Source: Hetaerina americana (Eukaryota > Arthropoda > Insecta > Odonata > Calopterygidae). Taken from it: 64,000 bases of DNA. The notes under the pieces were generated by a model. The model did no database searches. It saw nothing but the letters and a program-made list of their open reading frames with translations, and was not told the DNA's origin. The position numbers were made by a program, and so were the translations under genes. The stretch is from the NCBI GenBank assembly GCA_022747635.1, contig JAKTNV010000024.1:6543803-6607802 (forward strand), written 5' to 3'. Below, piece after piece: positions 1 through 12,875 of this stretch (the first letter of the stretch is position 1; every line of letters starts with the position of its first letter).

Positions 1-1704
1 GTAAATTAAAGTTTGGGTAGAGTTGCAAAGTCTATAGCACAAGTTCTGTAAGGCCTATGACAATATTTATGCTAATTTGAAACATACAGAAAATATGAAT
101 AATGCTGTGAAAACCATTATTAACTATAGTCAATGTTAAGAAGAACTTAATTTAGTTACATTGTAAAGGCAGCCATGCTTATTTAAGAATTAGAATTTAG
201 TAATAAATCTGCTCATTTAAGGACAAAAAAAATGCTGACATTGGCTTTTTCCTGAATCATAGCCGACCCACAGACATGAGTTGCTGTAAATTAGACAGTA
301 CCTGAGAGGGGATGCGATGTTGGAGTTCAGAAATATGATCTTTAATTTTGATAAACATGAAAATTTGGAGCTAGGTACTTCGTAATGAGTCTGACAATGA
401 CTAGAACATACTAGGAAATCATAAATTGAAACCTGGAAGTAGATATCTGCTCTTTCATTTTACTAAGTCACTTCAAAAATGTAATTCCTCATTACCCACA
501 TAAACCTTGGCCAGGTACTGATTAACCCACCTGAGCTTTGGGTAAAGAAAATAAACAAATTTCAGCTTGCCCCAGGAACTCAAATTTTCTATATGCCACA
601 GCCAAAACGATCAACAACTACTTTAAAAAAATCATTTTGGTCCAAGTGTAGAACAATTTTACACTTAAAAATGTCCACTCAATTTTCTGTATATGTACAC
701 TTTCCCAACACTATTCACAAACAAGGTTAACATTAAAATTAAGTTTTTTGCTGTGAAAATCAATGGAAACTTCTAAAACTAATATGGCCTACATAATTAA
801 ATTTTATATACAAAACTTATCATTTATTTGCAAAGGGTATCTGAATTGTAAAAATCACAATTATTTCGTAGAAAAATATTCAGTGGTTTATAAGTGACAT
901 CAATAACCTGTACATAGAACTATAAAATGCACTGGCAAGCTCAAGTGATTATAAGAGCAACAATAAAAGTTTTCACAGGAAATGACATGCAGATGTTTTC
1001 GGTGAAAGGGATTAGACGTTTATCACGAATCATGTTATCGTAAAAAAGCTAGCAAGGCAAGAATAAACCTGTAGATGACCTGGTTTGCTTTAAATAATTT
1101 AAGAATCTGTAGCTGCCTTAACTGGGCTATCAAATAATGGGCACCACATTATGTCACTTCTCCCATTTAAATGTTTTGTACTCATGTTAGTATTCTAGGT
1201 AACAAATATGTGCAAATAGCACTTTTACACATTCACTAGAGAACCATGGCAACCAAATGAATAAAATTCAGTACTTTCTCTTGGTACACATATTTTGAAA
1301 GCTTAAAGGGCATAAACTAACAAACAATAAACAATACTGATCAACAAGGCGAGAAATTTTTCACAAAGATTTCTCTAAACAAAGTAGCCGAAGCATGTTC
1401 CCTTTCCTCTGGTGGCTGTATCATTTTTCACTTCCCACCTGCCACCCTTACACCCTTGGTATCAACAGATAAAGAAGACTTTGGGATTCAACTCTTTGTT
1501 GTTCATAGTAGAGGTTTATTTCCCAAGCAGGAAAATCTAGCATATGCACAGTTCAAGGGTGGGGGAGACAAAGAGATGTTTTGGAATATGATCTTCTACT
1601 AATGAATCCCGATCCTGACTACACGAGGCAGAAACTTGTGACTTGGACCTACCTCCTCTTTGTGGGGAAAATGAGAAATGCAGCTATAACTTCTGGGAAT
1701 TCAT
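1..1704. other. 3' flank of GXYLT, no gene seen
   Basis: AT-rich, CpG-poor DNA downstream of the GXYLT stop codon. I see no coding segment. On the minus strand an AATAAA hexamer lies at 1515-1520, about 185 bases past the stop, and is a plausible polyadenylation signal for that gene. Confidence 0.6.
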
Positions 1705-4700
1705 TTACTCTCCCTCTTCTTGCTCTTCCTCTTCAATGAAGTCACCCTCCCTTATAAATTTTTCAGCCGCTTTGGTAAATATATGATTTACTTTACCGCA
1801 ATTTGAACTTGTTGTTTCCTCCAAGTACTTTCTCATGACAACGAGTAGGTTCATGTAGGGATCAGTACCAAGTTGATACTGCAAAGAAGTAGGGGAAAAT
1901 CAATTGTATTAACAATATGGTAGGATCAAAATTGGGGTTCCATTTCTCAAAAGTATATGGCACTTAACAGTTTATCTAAAAAATTTGTAAACAAAATGTA
2001 AAACATTCTATATCACATCCCTTGATATGTATATTTGTAGGTGTTACAATGCAGGATGATATTTGTTGCCATTAAAACATTCTAGTTCTTCAGACTGCAA
2101 ATTTATAAACTGATTCAGAATTTTGAGAAATAGTTCCCTAGAGCATGGGCCACTTTTTCCTAAAACTTCACTGACATGCCTAGCTTAATAGAAAAATAAG
2201 AGGATGCTTCCATTACTTCACATTCTGCTAATGACGGGAAAATATAAATAAATTGCATATTTCATTATAAAACAAAATATCAGCATCAGTCATGACTATT
2301 TTAACAATCAACAATATACAGTAAGAAGGATTTAACTCCAGAACACCTACTGAGATAATTCTTCATGAAGTGATGGAGAAGGCCACTGAAGGAATTGTTA
2401 AGGTTGACAAATATAGGAGTAGTCTCAGGAAGAGTAGAGAGCTTAAAGAAAGGGCCTGAGTGAAATTATGGACTGTAGCATTCACATCCTTGCACAGTCA
2501 GTAAAAAATGTTTTTGCTTAAAGCTTAAAATTCATCTAGTGGTAGTTGCACACTTTAAAACCCAAAAATCCATGCATGCATTTAATTCAAGGCTCTTGCT
2601 CTTTGTCCCCCCTTTATTTTAGAGAACCATAACCTTATCCACACTTGCACATATTGTAAAATTAATTTTACCATTTCTCAAATTATGACTAACGTCCAAT
2701 TTCCTTATACCTGATGCCTCTGAAGTAAATTGTATGATATTGTTCAGCCATCATACCTGAAAATCATTCTACTAACCTCTTCCATAGCTCGATATACAGC
2801 TCTAAATGCCATGTGCTTCTCTGAGTGAAAACTACCACGATTTCCATGTAAGACAGCCACACCTTCTTCCTCAGCACTTGCACAGACACTCATGTACATA
2901 CAATGGTCAGGACGGAAATTATACCGGCATGGGTAAATGTAAAGTTTGTCTGAAATAAAAACAGTTGAGTAGAGTAAATCAGAAAGGTAAAACAAGAACT
3001 TGAAAGATCCCACTTGACTCAAAAAAAGCTTTCCCAGAGAAATAACTCTATAATTTCCAATGACGAGCCTCTTTCATGCACGTATAAATACTTATTCGTG
3101 CATTAATATGTGCATGCTTACTTGTGTATGAATAAATATTTTATTTTCAATTAAGATGTATACCATTTTCCTTTCACTATGCATAGGATTTTGTGATGTG
3201 ATGCTCAAGTATCATGTTGAGGTCAATGACAGCAAGCATTTGTAAGAACTGATATATTTTTATAAAATGGTGCATTTTACACATATGATGTGGATATTCC
3301 GTGAACCGATTACATATTGTTTTGGTTTACAGATCACCCATGACTAAGTCGGGAACAACAAACAAACTTTGGATTTTCAAGTAGATGTATTATTCAGCTA
3401 CTATTGGCTGAATGCATAGTTTTTACTATGGTCAGCAACTGCTTAATCATTTTTTTCAACATTATTCTTGCACTCATATTAAACTAGAATGAATTAAGGC
3501 AAAAGCTATTGAGTCACCCATAGCTATAACAAACAACATAAATTGTAGCAATGAAATTTTGAAAGGTGAACATTTTAATAGTCAGAATATACATAATTAA
3601 TTGAATTCATGAGAAAATGCATACCTGGGTGGAAATGGAATATGATATTAATTATATCCTGGTCGCCCCAAGTGATTTTCAACTTGTACTCTTTGTAGAT
3701 AGGAACAACATATTCATTCCAACTAAAATGGCGCATACGAGTCAAGTTCATTAGCATTACACCTGAGTTCACACCTGAAAAATAAAGTCGTACAACTGTA
3801 ATAAACATTGCTCTTAAAGGAAAATTGAAGATTTTTTAACTAATTTTTTAGATAATTCAATCTAGTTTTTGCTTTCCATTTACTTAAATTTTGCTTTGAT
3901 TATGAAATTTTCTTGGATGGATAACTTGTATTACAGTGAAACTTGCCTCAATGACCACTTACACCCACCAATAACTCCCTTAAAACGACTTTTCTATAAA
4001 TGAACACTTTTCACAAGGAGAAAAATTTACTTAACCTGCCTTTCAAGAAGGCCCATATATACCTGTGTTATTTCCTGATATGAAATGCAGACAACTGGAT
4101 TTACTAAATTTTTAAATTAAAAAACTCATACTAAATTTTTTTAATTTAAAGGAAAAATTGTTTTAATCACTGACTGATAGCAAAATCGGCAAAAACTTGT
4201 AATAGATGATCATACAAATCTTGCGATTCTACATGAGTTAATACTATGATTTCATCATTTTATCGACACACTTAAATTATCATAATACATACTTTCATAA
4301 TGATAACAATTTCATTATTTCTTTTAAAACGTGAACCGTTCACAAACAACTTTATTAGGCCCTTACCCTAAGATTGTAATCAGAAATACTGGTTGAGGAA
4401 TATGATAAATATTTGTTAATAAAAGAAACCATAAACACAGTAATCAACCCGAAGGTCGGTTTGGTAGGTGATAGTAGAGCTCACCCAGTACTAAGCCCGA
4501 TGGCGTGTGAAATTCACACATCAGGATAGCGGGGCCAGTTCCTTTCCCTGAGCCGGTTATGGTTTCCCAGGAAGATCTGGTACCCGAAAAATCACTTTAG
4601 CTTGGGTGGAGCTACAGGTGCCCAGAGTGGCTTGTCCGGGAATCGAACCCAGGCCCTCCGGTCAGTAGTCCAACGCTCTACCCCCTGGACTACCACAACC

Positions 4701-7700
4701 CCCATTTTTTTATAATTAGGTATTATTTTTGATACCACACATTTGTTAATTCCTTATGTAAGTTGCTGAAGAAATGTACATAATGTGGATATTGCAGCCA
4801 TTATTATTGTAATATTACTAATATTATCACAGGTTATTAGGTAGCGATAGACAGTGATGGCAACCAACTTCAATACACGAGAAGATTGGCAGAGGTTCAT
4901 CAAAGTTGCTGGAAGGCAAGATGGAATGACAAATGTGGATGGACAAGATGAGTAGGAGGGAACTAGGGGGCAATAGATAGGTCAGGAAGGAATGACTGGG
5001 GCTGAGTACTAATACTACTACACTAAGATGTGTAAATACACTGGCTACTTTGCTTAGGAATTGGAAAATATTGACTCTTTAGATTATTCAAAAGGAAACT
5101 AGAAGTCATGACAATGCATAGGCAATCCACTTCATTTTTTCAATAAAAAATTCAGTTTTCAAACACCATTGACAAAAGAATTTTTCCTGTATTTGTTTAC
5201 TCTATGCTAACACTGAAAAATTAGCCTTAGAAAAATAATTAATCAAAAATTAATTATTAGAATTTTACTATTATTAAAATATTAAAGAGAAAAGAGTACA
5301 GTATTTTTACCTAATAACAGAATTTTCTGAGTAATGCCTTAAATACAGCATTTTTTCAAATACATTGTCCAATATTCTAACTAAAAGGATGGTTCTTACA
5401 ACTATGGATTGCAATGAATTAATTGTAGAACAGAACAAACTAATAGTTCTCCCTAACTTATTAACTAGACTCACACTGGTAAGAATATTATATTAAGCAT
5501 CCATTATATGTTGGACCCACCAGGGGCTACTTGAAACAGGTTTCACTGTAGTTGCACATGAATATTATGTACATATGTATCCCAAAGACCAATGAATGAG
5601 TATAATTGTGTAATTGTAAGGATATATCAATTGCTATCAAAAGATGTGCGTACACTGCGATGTACTCACCCAATGGTCCATAGTATGGATGGCGTGCAAA
5701 GCGATTGTACCACCCAGTGGCATGATCCTCATGCTCTGGAGTTAGCGCAGCCATCTGACTTGAATTCATCTTACTGAAGTGCTCCCAGATTTCTTCCAAA
5801 GGTGCCAGAAATAGGGTATCAGTGTCCACGTACAACAATGCATCCACAGATCCAAGCACCGTCTAGAAGAATAAGAAACACAATGAACTCAAAGAGGAGG
5901 AATTCAGGAGTAATGTGAGGGCTATGGGACTTGTATATATTAGGCTTAGCTGTTTATTATTTATTTTCATGTTGTTATTTTACAAAAGTAAAATATAACA
6001 TTTAAAAAAACAGAAAACAAAAGTAAAATTAACATTGCTCCAATAATGAGTTGTTCTGGTTACTTAGCATTAGATTAAATTAATTAGATTAGATTAATTC
6101 ATCTGCATAAAGAATTATTTTGTCACTCTTTACATATGTTGTTAAATTATTAATATAAATTAAGTAAAGTATAGGACCTAGTATACTTCTTTGTGCCACA
6201 CCTATAATTATTCTGGATAAGTAACTGCTTCATGTATTTGGTAACAAGATTCTGATGCCACAGACTACATGATATCAAATTGGATATTATCAGTAATTTC
6301 CAGAAACTGACAGGCAGTACTATGTCAAGGAAAGGCAGATTTAAGGTTATGGTTACATAAACTATGCCTTTAAAGTTAATCAATAAATGTGGTTGTTTTA
6401 AATTCCAGCTGCATGATGCATTCTATGTTAAAAAAAACCATAAACATAGTAATCAACCCGAAGGTCGGTCCGTAAGTGATGATAGAGTTCACCCAGTACT
6501 CAGCCCAACAGCATGAGAAATTCATACATCAGGGTAGGGGGGCCAGTTCCTTTCCCTGTGCCGGTTATGGCTTCCTAGGAAGATCTGTTACCCAAAAAAT
6601 CACATAGCTTTGGTGGAGCTGTAGGTGCCCAGAGAGGCTTGCCCAGGAATCGAACCCTGGCCCTCCAGTCAGTGGTCCAACGCTCTACCCCTGGACTACC
6701 ACGACCCATGACTTATATGTACCTAATCTAAAATAAAACCTTATTTCTGTGTGACGATTATAATGCCTGGGTGTTCATATTACATTTTTTAACAATCACT
6801 GCTAAAGGTATTGAAATTGGTTAAATGGTGTTTCAGACATGATTGTACACGATGGTTTTCATACAGATAAAACTTAACTGAACCTACTTAATCCTATTGT
6901 AATAATGCAGATGTAATTGGGCCCCAATGGGTTGATCACCTTAACAAGGAGGCCATGCAAAGGAAACCAGAACTACAAAGGCCTAATGGTGAGAGACTCG
7001 ACAAAAGAATTTCATCTTGCCCAGTTTTTGTCCAGACACATCAGCCATTGGAGTTAGTACAGTGATGGAACGGAAAAGATTCAGCCAACATTAATTAGAG
7101 CAGCTCAATATGCACCATCACATATGACTATTCAAAGTATTTAATTATGAGAATCTTGACAAGAAAGAGTAAAGAGATCAATAACTGAGAAGAAAACATG
7201 CTGGATGTGAAACTTAAAGCAATTCATTCAAAACAGAGACAATATCTGTAATGATTTTAGGGGTATGCGAGCAAAAATGACACCACTCCTGGGAAGACGG
7301 CATCCTACTGACAGCAACAAAATGGAATTGCCAAATAGGTATATCAGGCTCTGAGCAAGTTGGCAGCTGCATGGTGAACCAGGCAGGAATGTCAAAGAAG
7401 TTTCAGGCAGGAGCTATCAATGCTGAATGCTACATAAGAAACAAATGCCACAGTTTATAACGTTAAAAATTCAAGTAAAAGAGTAGATAAGACAAGTCCA
7501 GATTGATGAGTATGTGCAAATGATAGTATTTCAGTGCTGGGTATTTTATCAATAATGGAAGATGCGGTTCTGATGCTGAAGATTCTGTGCTTTTAGGTAA
7601 CACTGACAATGAAAAGGGTTGCTAATCACAGCATCATTATGCATTGAAGATAAGGTGAAATAACCACAACTCACTTCGTAGCTCTCGAAGAAGATAAATG

Positions 7701-10565
7701 AGGGAGAATTGGGATAAGCAGGGGAGTAACACAAGCATGTCTATTACCACTGGCACTTTTACATTACATGCTGAGGAAATACTATGGCTGCAAGGGAAGG
7801 TCTAAATTTAGAAATAAAAGTGGGTGGCAAGGTGATTAATTCAGCTGGGTTAGCAGATAACAAAGAAATAATTACCCAGCCAAGGAATTAAAATTTTTAT
7901 GGGAAATTTCTTCAGAGGTGACTTAGTGGAAAGGCTCCATGATCTAAAAGAACTCAAAACTTTGATTATTCCACATTAAAATATTTATTTACATATATTT
8001 TTGAGTGGAATTAACAAAGTTTTGAGTTCTTTTAGACCAATTACTATTGTTTTTAAATGCTTTACAGAGTCAATGTAAAGAGTGTGGAATGAAGGTTAAT
8101 TACTGAAAGACTAGAGGAGTGAGAAATTACAGAAATAGCAATGATAATTTAACATTAAAGTAGGAGGGGATTAACAGTTTATCTATTTGGAAATATTTTG
8201 GAGAAAGAGGGATGTAGTATTAGGGGAATGCATTTGCATTGGCCAAAGAATTACTTGAAAGAAGAAGGGAACTAATGGCAAGTACAATAAGTAAATACAT
8301 AAACAAAAGAATAGTCATGACTTTGATGTGGAATGTCGAGCTACATGAATCTGTAAACTGTTCTTTGAGGCAGGAGGCTGATTATTATTTGGCATTGTAC
8401 CCACAGAAGTTTATTACACCTTGTTACTTTAAAGCCCCTAGAAATTCACAGCGTCACAGGATGCCGTGGTAGCTTTAAGCTTTAGCTTAGTTTAAGAGAA
8501 CTTGAGTAGACATGTAAAATATCTGGTGCAAATATGCTGCATTTCTGTACACATTAGTGAATGACTCTTTTAAAGCAACGGTCATAGTGATTCCTGTGGT
8601 TCTATAAATTTAGAGAAAATTAAGGGGAATCGAAAAGAAGAATAATGACCAAGGTTTTAAATATGGTAGAAGAGAGAAAGTTCCTAGATGGCATTTCAAG
8701 GAGAAAAAAATGGCTGATGGAAATGGAGAAAGTTAGAGAGAATGAATGTAAAAGGCAATCATAGATGGGAGAATGTTAGGTAAATGGAAAAGGGGATGGA
8801 AGAGAAAAAGTTTTTTGGAAGGGATGAAAGCAGGTAGAAAGTATGAAAAGATGAAGAAGGAAATAATACATGAAATACAATCAAAACCCCATGTGACATG
8901 TTGGATCAATAAAAAGTACTTTTGATTAATAGATTAACAATGATAATGATAAGGGAGCCATAGAAAACTAAAGGTCGCGGCACTCAGATGCAATTGGTAA
9001 TGGGAAGAGTGGGCTTGGAAGGGGTGGAAAAGGGACTTGTGGAGGTGTCAGGGAAAGTGAGTGGTATAGGTGCCAACTAGAAAAACCCTTGCTGAAGCAC
9101 ATACTCATTCACTTCTCACATCCTGGATTCTTATACCTGCCATATTCTCCTGATGGTCAGTACCTCTAACTCATATCAAGCTAAACAGCACTTTCAAATT
9201 GGCTCGAGGATACCTTTCCCAAGAATGGGTTCAAACACACAAACCATCCTTTCCAGTGAATTTGGTAACTTCCATAATGAGGAAGTGTCATGAGTTTTTG
9301 TTTGCTTTGTTTTATGGGCTATACCACATTCCAAGTTGGAATAAAAGTAGTCCTGGGAGGGAAGTGGTTCCATGAAAAATATGGTATTATATGACAATAT
9401 TAAGTAAGTTCAGATGAAAATAATATGTATTTCAGATTACTGAATATCCGAAGAAAGTATCAGGATTTCACATTAATTAAGAAAATTTTACAAGGAACTT
9501 ACCTCTTTTCTGACTAATGAGTAAATTTATTTCAGAACAACAAAAATGATACACTGTTCAAAACCTATTCTGAATAAGTATAAAAGGATTAACCACCACT
9601 ACTTCGAATGGGCAGAGAATAAGATAAGTATTTTTGCTGAAATTTTCCAGCAAAATTAGTTTTATGCCAAATTAAAAGTGCACTTTAAGTTAGGGTACAT
9701 AAAATTATCGCCATTGGTGTTCTCAAACTTACCTTTTGAATGGTATATTAAAACTTTGAAACCACTTAATAATACATTCACAAAACTCAAAAAGTTTACA
9801 TTTCAGTATACATTATTCAAAATGGTAAGACTGATGACAGTACCTAATAACATGGAAGTGTAAAATAGTATTGATAAATTAAAATATATTTACTTACAGG
9901 AAGAAACAGTCTCTGCGCAGCACATGGCTTAAAAAGTTTTCTCCACTCTTCTGTATTGCCTTGTAATGGAAATTTGATCGGATGCACTTCAAAAACAAAT
10001 CTGTCCGGCAATATATATGTCCATTCTTTAAGCTGTAATGTAGTGAGATAGTCTTAGAATAAATGTAAACGACTGTTAAAAGTAAGTGAAAAAATAAAAT
10101 TACCTTTTCTCTGAAACTAGGAATCAAATTGTCATCTGCAATGACAATTATTCTTAAGTGTACTTGAGAAAATATCAACGCAGACTTTAGCATTACTAGA
10201 GTTTCGTCAAGTCTATCCCCGCAAGCGACGACAGCAACAGCTATTTCTTTCAACCTCCAAAACAAAGAAAAATCAATCACAACTTTTCCGCTACAAATAG
10301 CACGTTCGTTGAATACATAAAAATTTACAACTCACTGTTTAATCTTTGGACTCGTGTACAAGTGTAGATTATTTTCTATGTTTATGTGGTAGTGTCGACC
10401 TTCTTCCGCATTTTCACTATCTGCTGCAGGTGAATTAGAGGTTTCCTGATGTCTTTTATCGATGAGATTTACATTTTCTTCGTTTCCATACATGACATAT
10501 TTGCTGATTATAAAATATCCTACCAGTACACTACTCAGCATTACAAACCTCACCACCAGCTTCAT
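1705..10565 (-). CDS. GXYLT1: glucoside xylosyltransferase (GXYLT1/2-like), 7 exons
   Basis: Golgi type II glycosyltransferase (GT8-type fold) that in known animals adds alpha-1,3-xylose to O-linked glucose on EGF repeats such as those of Notch. Exons in order: 10336-10565, 10104-10254, 9898-10032, 5670-5862, 3625-3774, 2777-2949, 1705-1878. All junctions are GT-AG and in phase, giving 401 residues against about 440 in human GXYLT1. The start is the Met before a signal anchor (residues about 4-24, rich in V, L, I, F), followed by a polar stem. The catalytic part shows [14 protein letters not shown], the metal-binding DxD in [37 protein letters not shown] and LHGNRG, all typical of this family. 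The protein ends in an acidic EEEEQEEGE tail. Whether it is orthologous to vertebrate GXYLT1 or GXYLT2 cannot be decided. Its introns hold two SINEs and a LINE relic. Confidence 0.95.
4426..4704 (-). repeat. tRNA-derived SINE, family A copy 1
   Basis: Lies in a GXYLT intron. Read on the minus strand it starts with a tRNA-like head: an A box (TAGTCCAGGGGGTAGAGC) then a B box (GGTTCGATTCC). A body of about 200 bases shared with the copies at 6434-6707 and 51716-51965 follows, ending near the shared GATTACTGTGTTTATGG tail. It is not a tRNA gene because it does not fold past the B box and is followed by the conserved SINE body. Confidence 0.8.
6434..6707 (-). repeat. tRNA-derived SINE, family A copy 2
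   Basis: Same element and orientation as 4426-4704. The A box (TAGTCCAGGGGTAGAGC) and B box (GGTTCGATTCC) are both readable on the minus strand, and the body keeps the CCAGTTCCTTTCCCT stretch seen on the plus strand in all three copies. A short A-run sits at the low-coordinate end (6430-6437). Confidence 0.8.
7020..8890 (+). mobile_element. degraded LINE reverse transcriptase relic
   Basis: Disconnected plus-strand frames match a non-LTR retrotransposon polymerase. Near 7730-7790 is a degraded form of the GxxQGCPLSPxLF box ([13 protein letters not shown]). Near 7800-7870 is [15 protein letters not shown], a decayed FADD active-site region. Near 8240-8350 is [20 protein letters not shown], and 8620-8890 carries the Lys/Arg-rich tail and a ...CDML end. 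Stops and frameshifts are numerous, so it is dead. The clade is not certain; the tail resembles the RTE-like elements common in arthropods. A hairpin element interrupts it at 7943-8036. Confidence 0.65.
7943..8036. repeat. 32-bp inverted repeat (hairpin, possible MITE)
   Basis: Left arm 7943-7974 and right arm 8005-8036 are reverse complements with two mismatches, separated by 30 AT-rich bases. Arms begin TCTAAAAGAACTCAAAAC. The hairpin lies inside the LINE relic, so it either inserted after the LINE or arose by foldback duplication. Confidence 0.85.
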
Positions 10566-11102
10566 TATTAAAAGCTTTGATGAGCATTAAAATTATTTTA
10601 ACGCTCTTTTCAACTGACGCCCTCCCGAATGTCATAACGTTGACACATTACAGAAAAGGATTACTAAGCCCAGAAGAGGCTCGGAAGATGAACACACCGA
10701 AATTCTCTTTAACCAAGCATTGGATTTAACTTTGAATCCAACTATATGTGAAACTTGTTCGGCCAAAAATTATTCTAGCTAAATTTCTCAAAATTAAAGG
10801 AAATTGCACCAATTTAAAAATATATATATATTAGATGCCAAAATATCGGAGAATTGACGACAACTCCCTTCAAGTCATCTTGCGCCTTTACGGTTTCAAT
10901 AACTTGTTTTCATTTTGAAATCGGTTATTTTTGTTTCTTCGTGAAACAACTGACGAACTGAGGCTGTAGAAAGCATAAGTGTTTTTTAACCTTGTGTGCA
11001 TATTGTTTAGAAAAAATACTGTGAATGGTATCAGCTTTTTAAATGTGTATAAATTGTTTTGGCCTGTTTTAAAGCAAGATTGAAACGTAATTACTAGTTC
11101 CA
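10566..11102. promoter_or_regulatory. divergent promoter between GXYLT and MANBAL
   Basis: The start codons of two oppositely transcribed genes are 537 bases apart. This gap and the adjoining first exons keep CpGs (for example around 10200-10240 and 10610-10690) while the rest of the left flank is nearly CpG-free. That pattern is expected of an unmethylated promoter in a genome with CpG decay. No TATA box is obvious at a sensible distance from either start. Promoter function is inferred from geometry and composition only. Confidence 0.55.
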
Positions 11103-11441
11103 ATGTACGTGCAATTGCAGAATGATTTTGAAATAATGACAGAAAGTTTATTCGACACCGTCCTTCGTTGCGGTTTATATTTGGGTGCCTTATTCCAACT
11201 AATATGTATTGCTGCTGTTGTAATTGTACCAGAGCAGGCTGGTGATAACACCAGCAAGGTATGTAGTATGTTCAACCGCGATAAGCTTTTCATTTATTTG
11301 TGTTTACTAACCAGTTTCTTATTTTTCCAGGACGGAGAACAGAGCGAAGATGATGTTTCTGATCACAGTAGTCCCCATACAACACCCAGGAGACCTCACA
11401 TATATCATCGAAGGAAGCAAGACAAGAAAAAAAGACGCTAA
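11103..11441 (+). CDS. MANBAL: MANBAL / UPF0239 small membrane protein, 2 exons
   Basis: Exon 1 is 11103-11258 and exon 2 is 11331-11441, giving 88 residues; if the second in-frame Met at 11136 is used it gives 77, closer to the vertebrate protein. The core LRCGLYLGALFQLICIAAVV is one membrane segment that closely matches MANBAL and Drosophila anon-73B1. An acidic-to-basic tail ending KKKRR follows, the family's usual C-terminus and a likely cytosolic ER-retention-type signal. The family's biochemical function is unknown. The 72-base intron (GTATGT...TTTCCAG) is a multiple of three and has no in-frame stop, so an unspliced message would still encode a protein with an extra hydrophobic stretch. 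It is transcribed away from GXYLT. Confidence 0.85.
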   Translation: MYVQLQNDFEIMTESLFDTVLRCGLYLGALFQLICIAAVVIVPEQAGDNTSKVCSMFNRDKLFIYLCLLTSFLFFQDGEQSEDDVSDHSSPHTTPRRPHIYHRRKQDKKKRR

Positions 11442-12480
11442 GAATAGTGGGAAATTTCACTGATGGTGTTTGTGTAATATTTTCCGCTTAAATGGAAGAC
11501 GAGAAATAGTATCCTTCTTTTTAACTTTCACTTGCGAGTTAAACCTTCTGTAGGCTGTAGGGTAAATGTTTATATTCATTGAACAATTATTTAGTATTAA
11601 GATTATGGGGGTTGCATTTTATTTGCAGGATAAAAACATGTTAGTATAGTCTAGTTGCCTATTAAACCTGTCTTGCAATTTGGTCACATTCCACTGTATA
11701 ATATTTCATAAGGCCTTTATTTATGATTTGAGTTCAAAGCTTCCGAGACAGGAACAAGTAATTTTATACTCATCGTGACAATAATATATTTGATTTTTGA
11801 GCATATCGCTTTGACGATAGTGTGATAAATTCATAACAGAAAACGTTTGCTGTAAGTGCATTTTGTAATGGTAGAAAACGAAATGTCACTCCTATTTAGA
11901 CGACAAAAGCCTGGTAATTTTACGGGCTTCTTTAGAATTGAAATACTGTAGCTCATTACCCATTATATAATATTTCGATGTTGCATTAAATATTTTATCT
12001 ATTGAATGCGCTGTAGGCATTATGTTTTTATTTCGGTTTGTCAATAGAGCTAGATTATTATACTTTGCAGTATTATTTTTATGTGATAACTTTTGCTTTC
12101 ATTCTTATCCTTAAAAAGACCTTTTCACTTCATTATTTCAGTTTTTAATGTCTTAACCCGAAGCAGGTTTGTGTTTGAATCGAGATGGTAGGAGTGAATT
12201 TGTAATGTCATGGAGAAGGGAATGAAAGCAGTGGTTCCTGTGAATTCTCATGTAATTTTTTATATTGTATATGAAATTTTGTGTGGATCCAAATTTTCGA
12301 GCCTTGGAACTTTTTAGGTCCATTAAATGTTATATTTAAATGTGCTGACTTCATTTTATTTTGAAAAAAAACTCAAGCGCAGTGTTAACTGGATTCAAAA
12401 CCTCAGGGCTTCGAGATAAGAAGCTAAGCATAGATTGGAAGCTTTTGAAATGTATGGAGAAAATTGGAGTAAACGTTAGG
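11442..12480. other. 3' flank of MANBAL, no gene seen
   Basis: AT-rich sequence that probably includes the MANBAL 3' untranslated region. I see no coding segment or repeat that I can classify. Confidence 0.5.
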
Positions 12481-12489
12481 GAGAAAGAC

Positions 12490-12665
12490 TGACTACTGGG
12501 GATCGGATTGGTGGCTAGTGTATTGGATTCCCAATCAGAAGACCCAGGCTCGCATCCTGGAGGCGTCATCTTTTTCGGTGATATTCCTACTTGAGGTGCT
12601 TTGTGGAGAGCACTTAAAGTGAGTCTGTGGTTCGAACACCCCTTGTCGCCTTTGTGCTTTAGTAC
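12490..12665 (+). repeat. tRNA-derived SINE, family B (partial)
   Basis: A tRNA-like head with an A-box-like GTGGCTAGTGTATTGG and a mutated B box (GGCTCGCATCC). The body CCTACTTGAGGTGCTTTGTG...GAGCACTTAAAGTGAGT recurs, slightly changed, at 13885-13935. The 3' tail of the longer copy is missing here. Confidence 0.65.
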
Positions 12666-12689
12666 CCTAAATTTTGGGGTGTAAGAGGA

Positions 12690-12875
12690 CGCCTCGGTAG
12701 CTTAACTTGCTGCGCATTTGGCTGGAAATCGAGGTATCCGTGTTTGAATCTTGGTCAAGGCAAATAATTTTTATACTCTGTAATTTTTGCATTGTAATGC
12801 ACATTTAGTGGACGACTCCGCTAGAGTTCACTGTCGCGGCATCTCTCGCAGTTTCTTGGAATCATTATTCCCTCA
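12690..12875 (+). repeat. tRNA-derived SINE, family C copy 1
   Basis: An A-box-like CGGTAGCTTAACTTGCTG and a B-box-like GTGTTTGAATCTTGG, followed by a body with TGCACATTTAGTGGACGACT and CAGTTTCTTGGAAT. The same body appears at 63755-63830, so this is a dispersed family and not a local tRNA pseudogene. Confidence 0.7.

Larger units (their letters stand above)
5863..9897. other. large GXYLT intron 3
   Basis: A 4-kb intron between exon 3 (9898-10032) and exon 4 (5670-5862) of GXYLT. It contains a SINE, a plus-strand LINE reverse-transcriptase relic and a hairpin element, each listed separately. The remaining 8.9-9.9 kb shows nothing recognisable. Confidence 0.85.

Noticed and set aside
4600..4704. 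tRNA gene
   Set aside because: A and B boxes are present, but the sequence continues into a body repeated elsewhere, so it is a SINE.
4830..5030. Possible LINE fragment
   Set aside because: The plus-strand peptides only loosely resemble LINE linker regions, with no diagnostic box.
11069..11293. Minus-strand 74-codon frame
   Set aside because: Antisense to MANBAL exon 1 and without splice or motif support.
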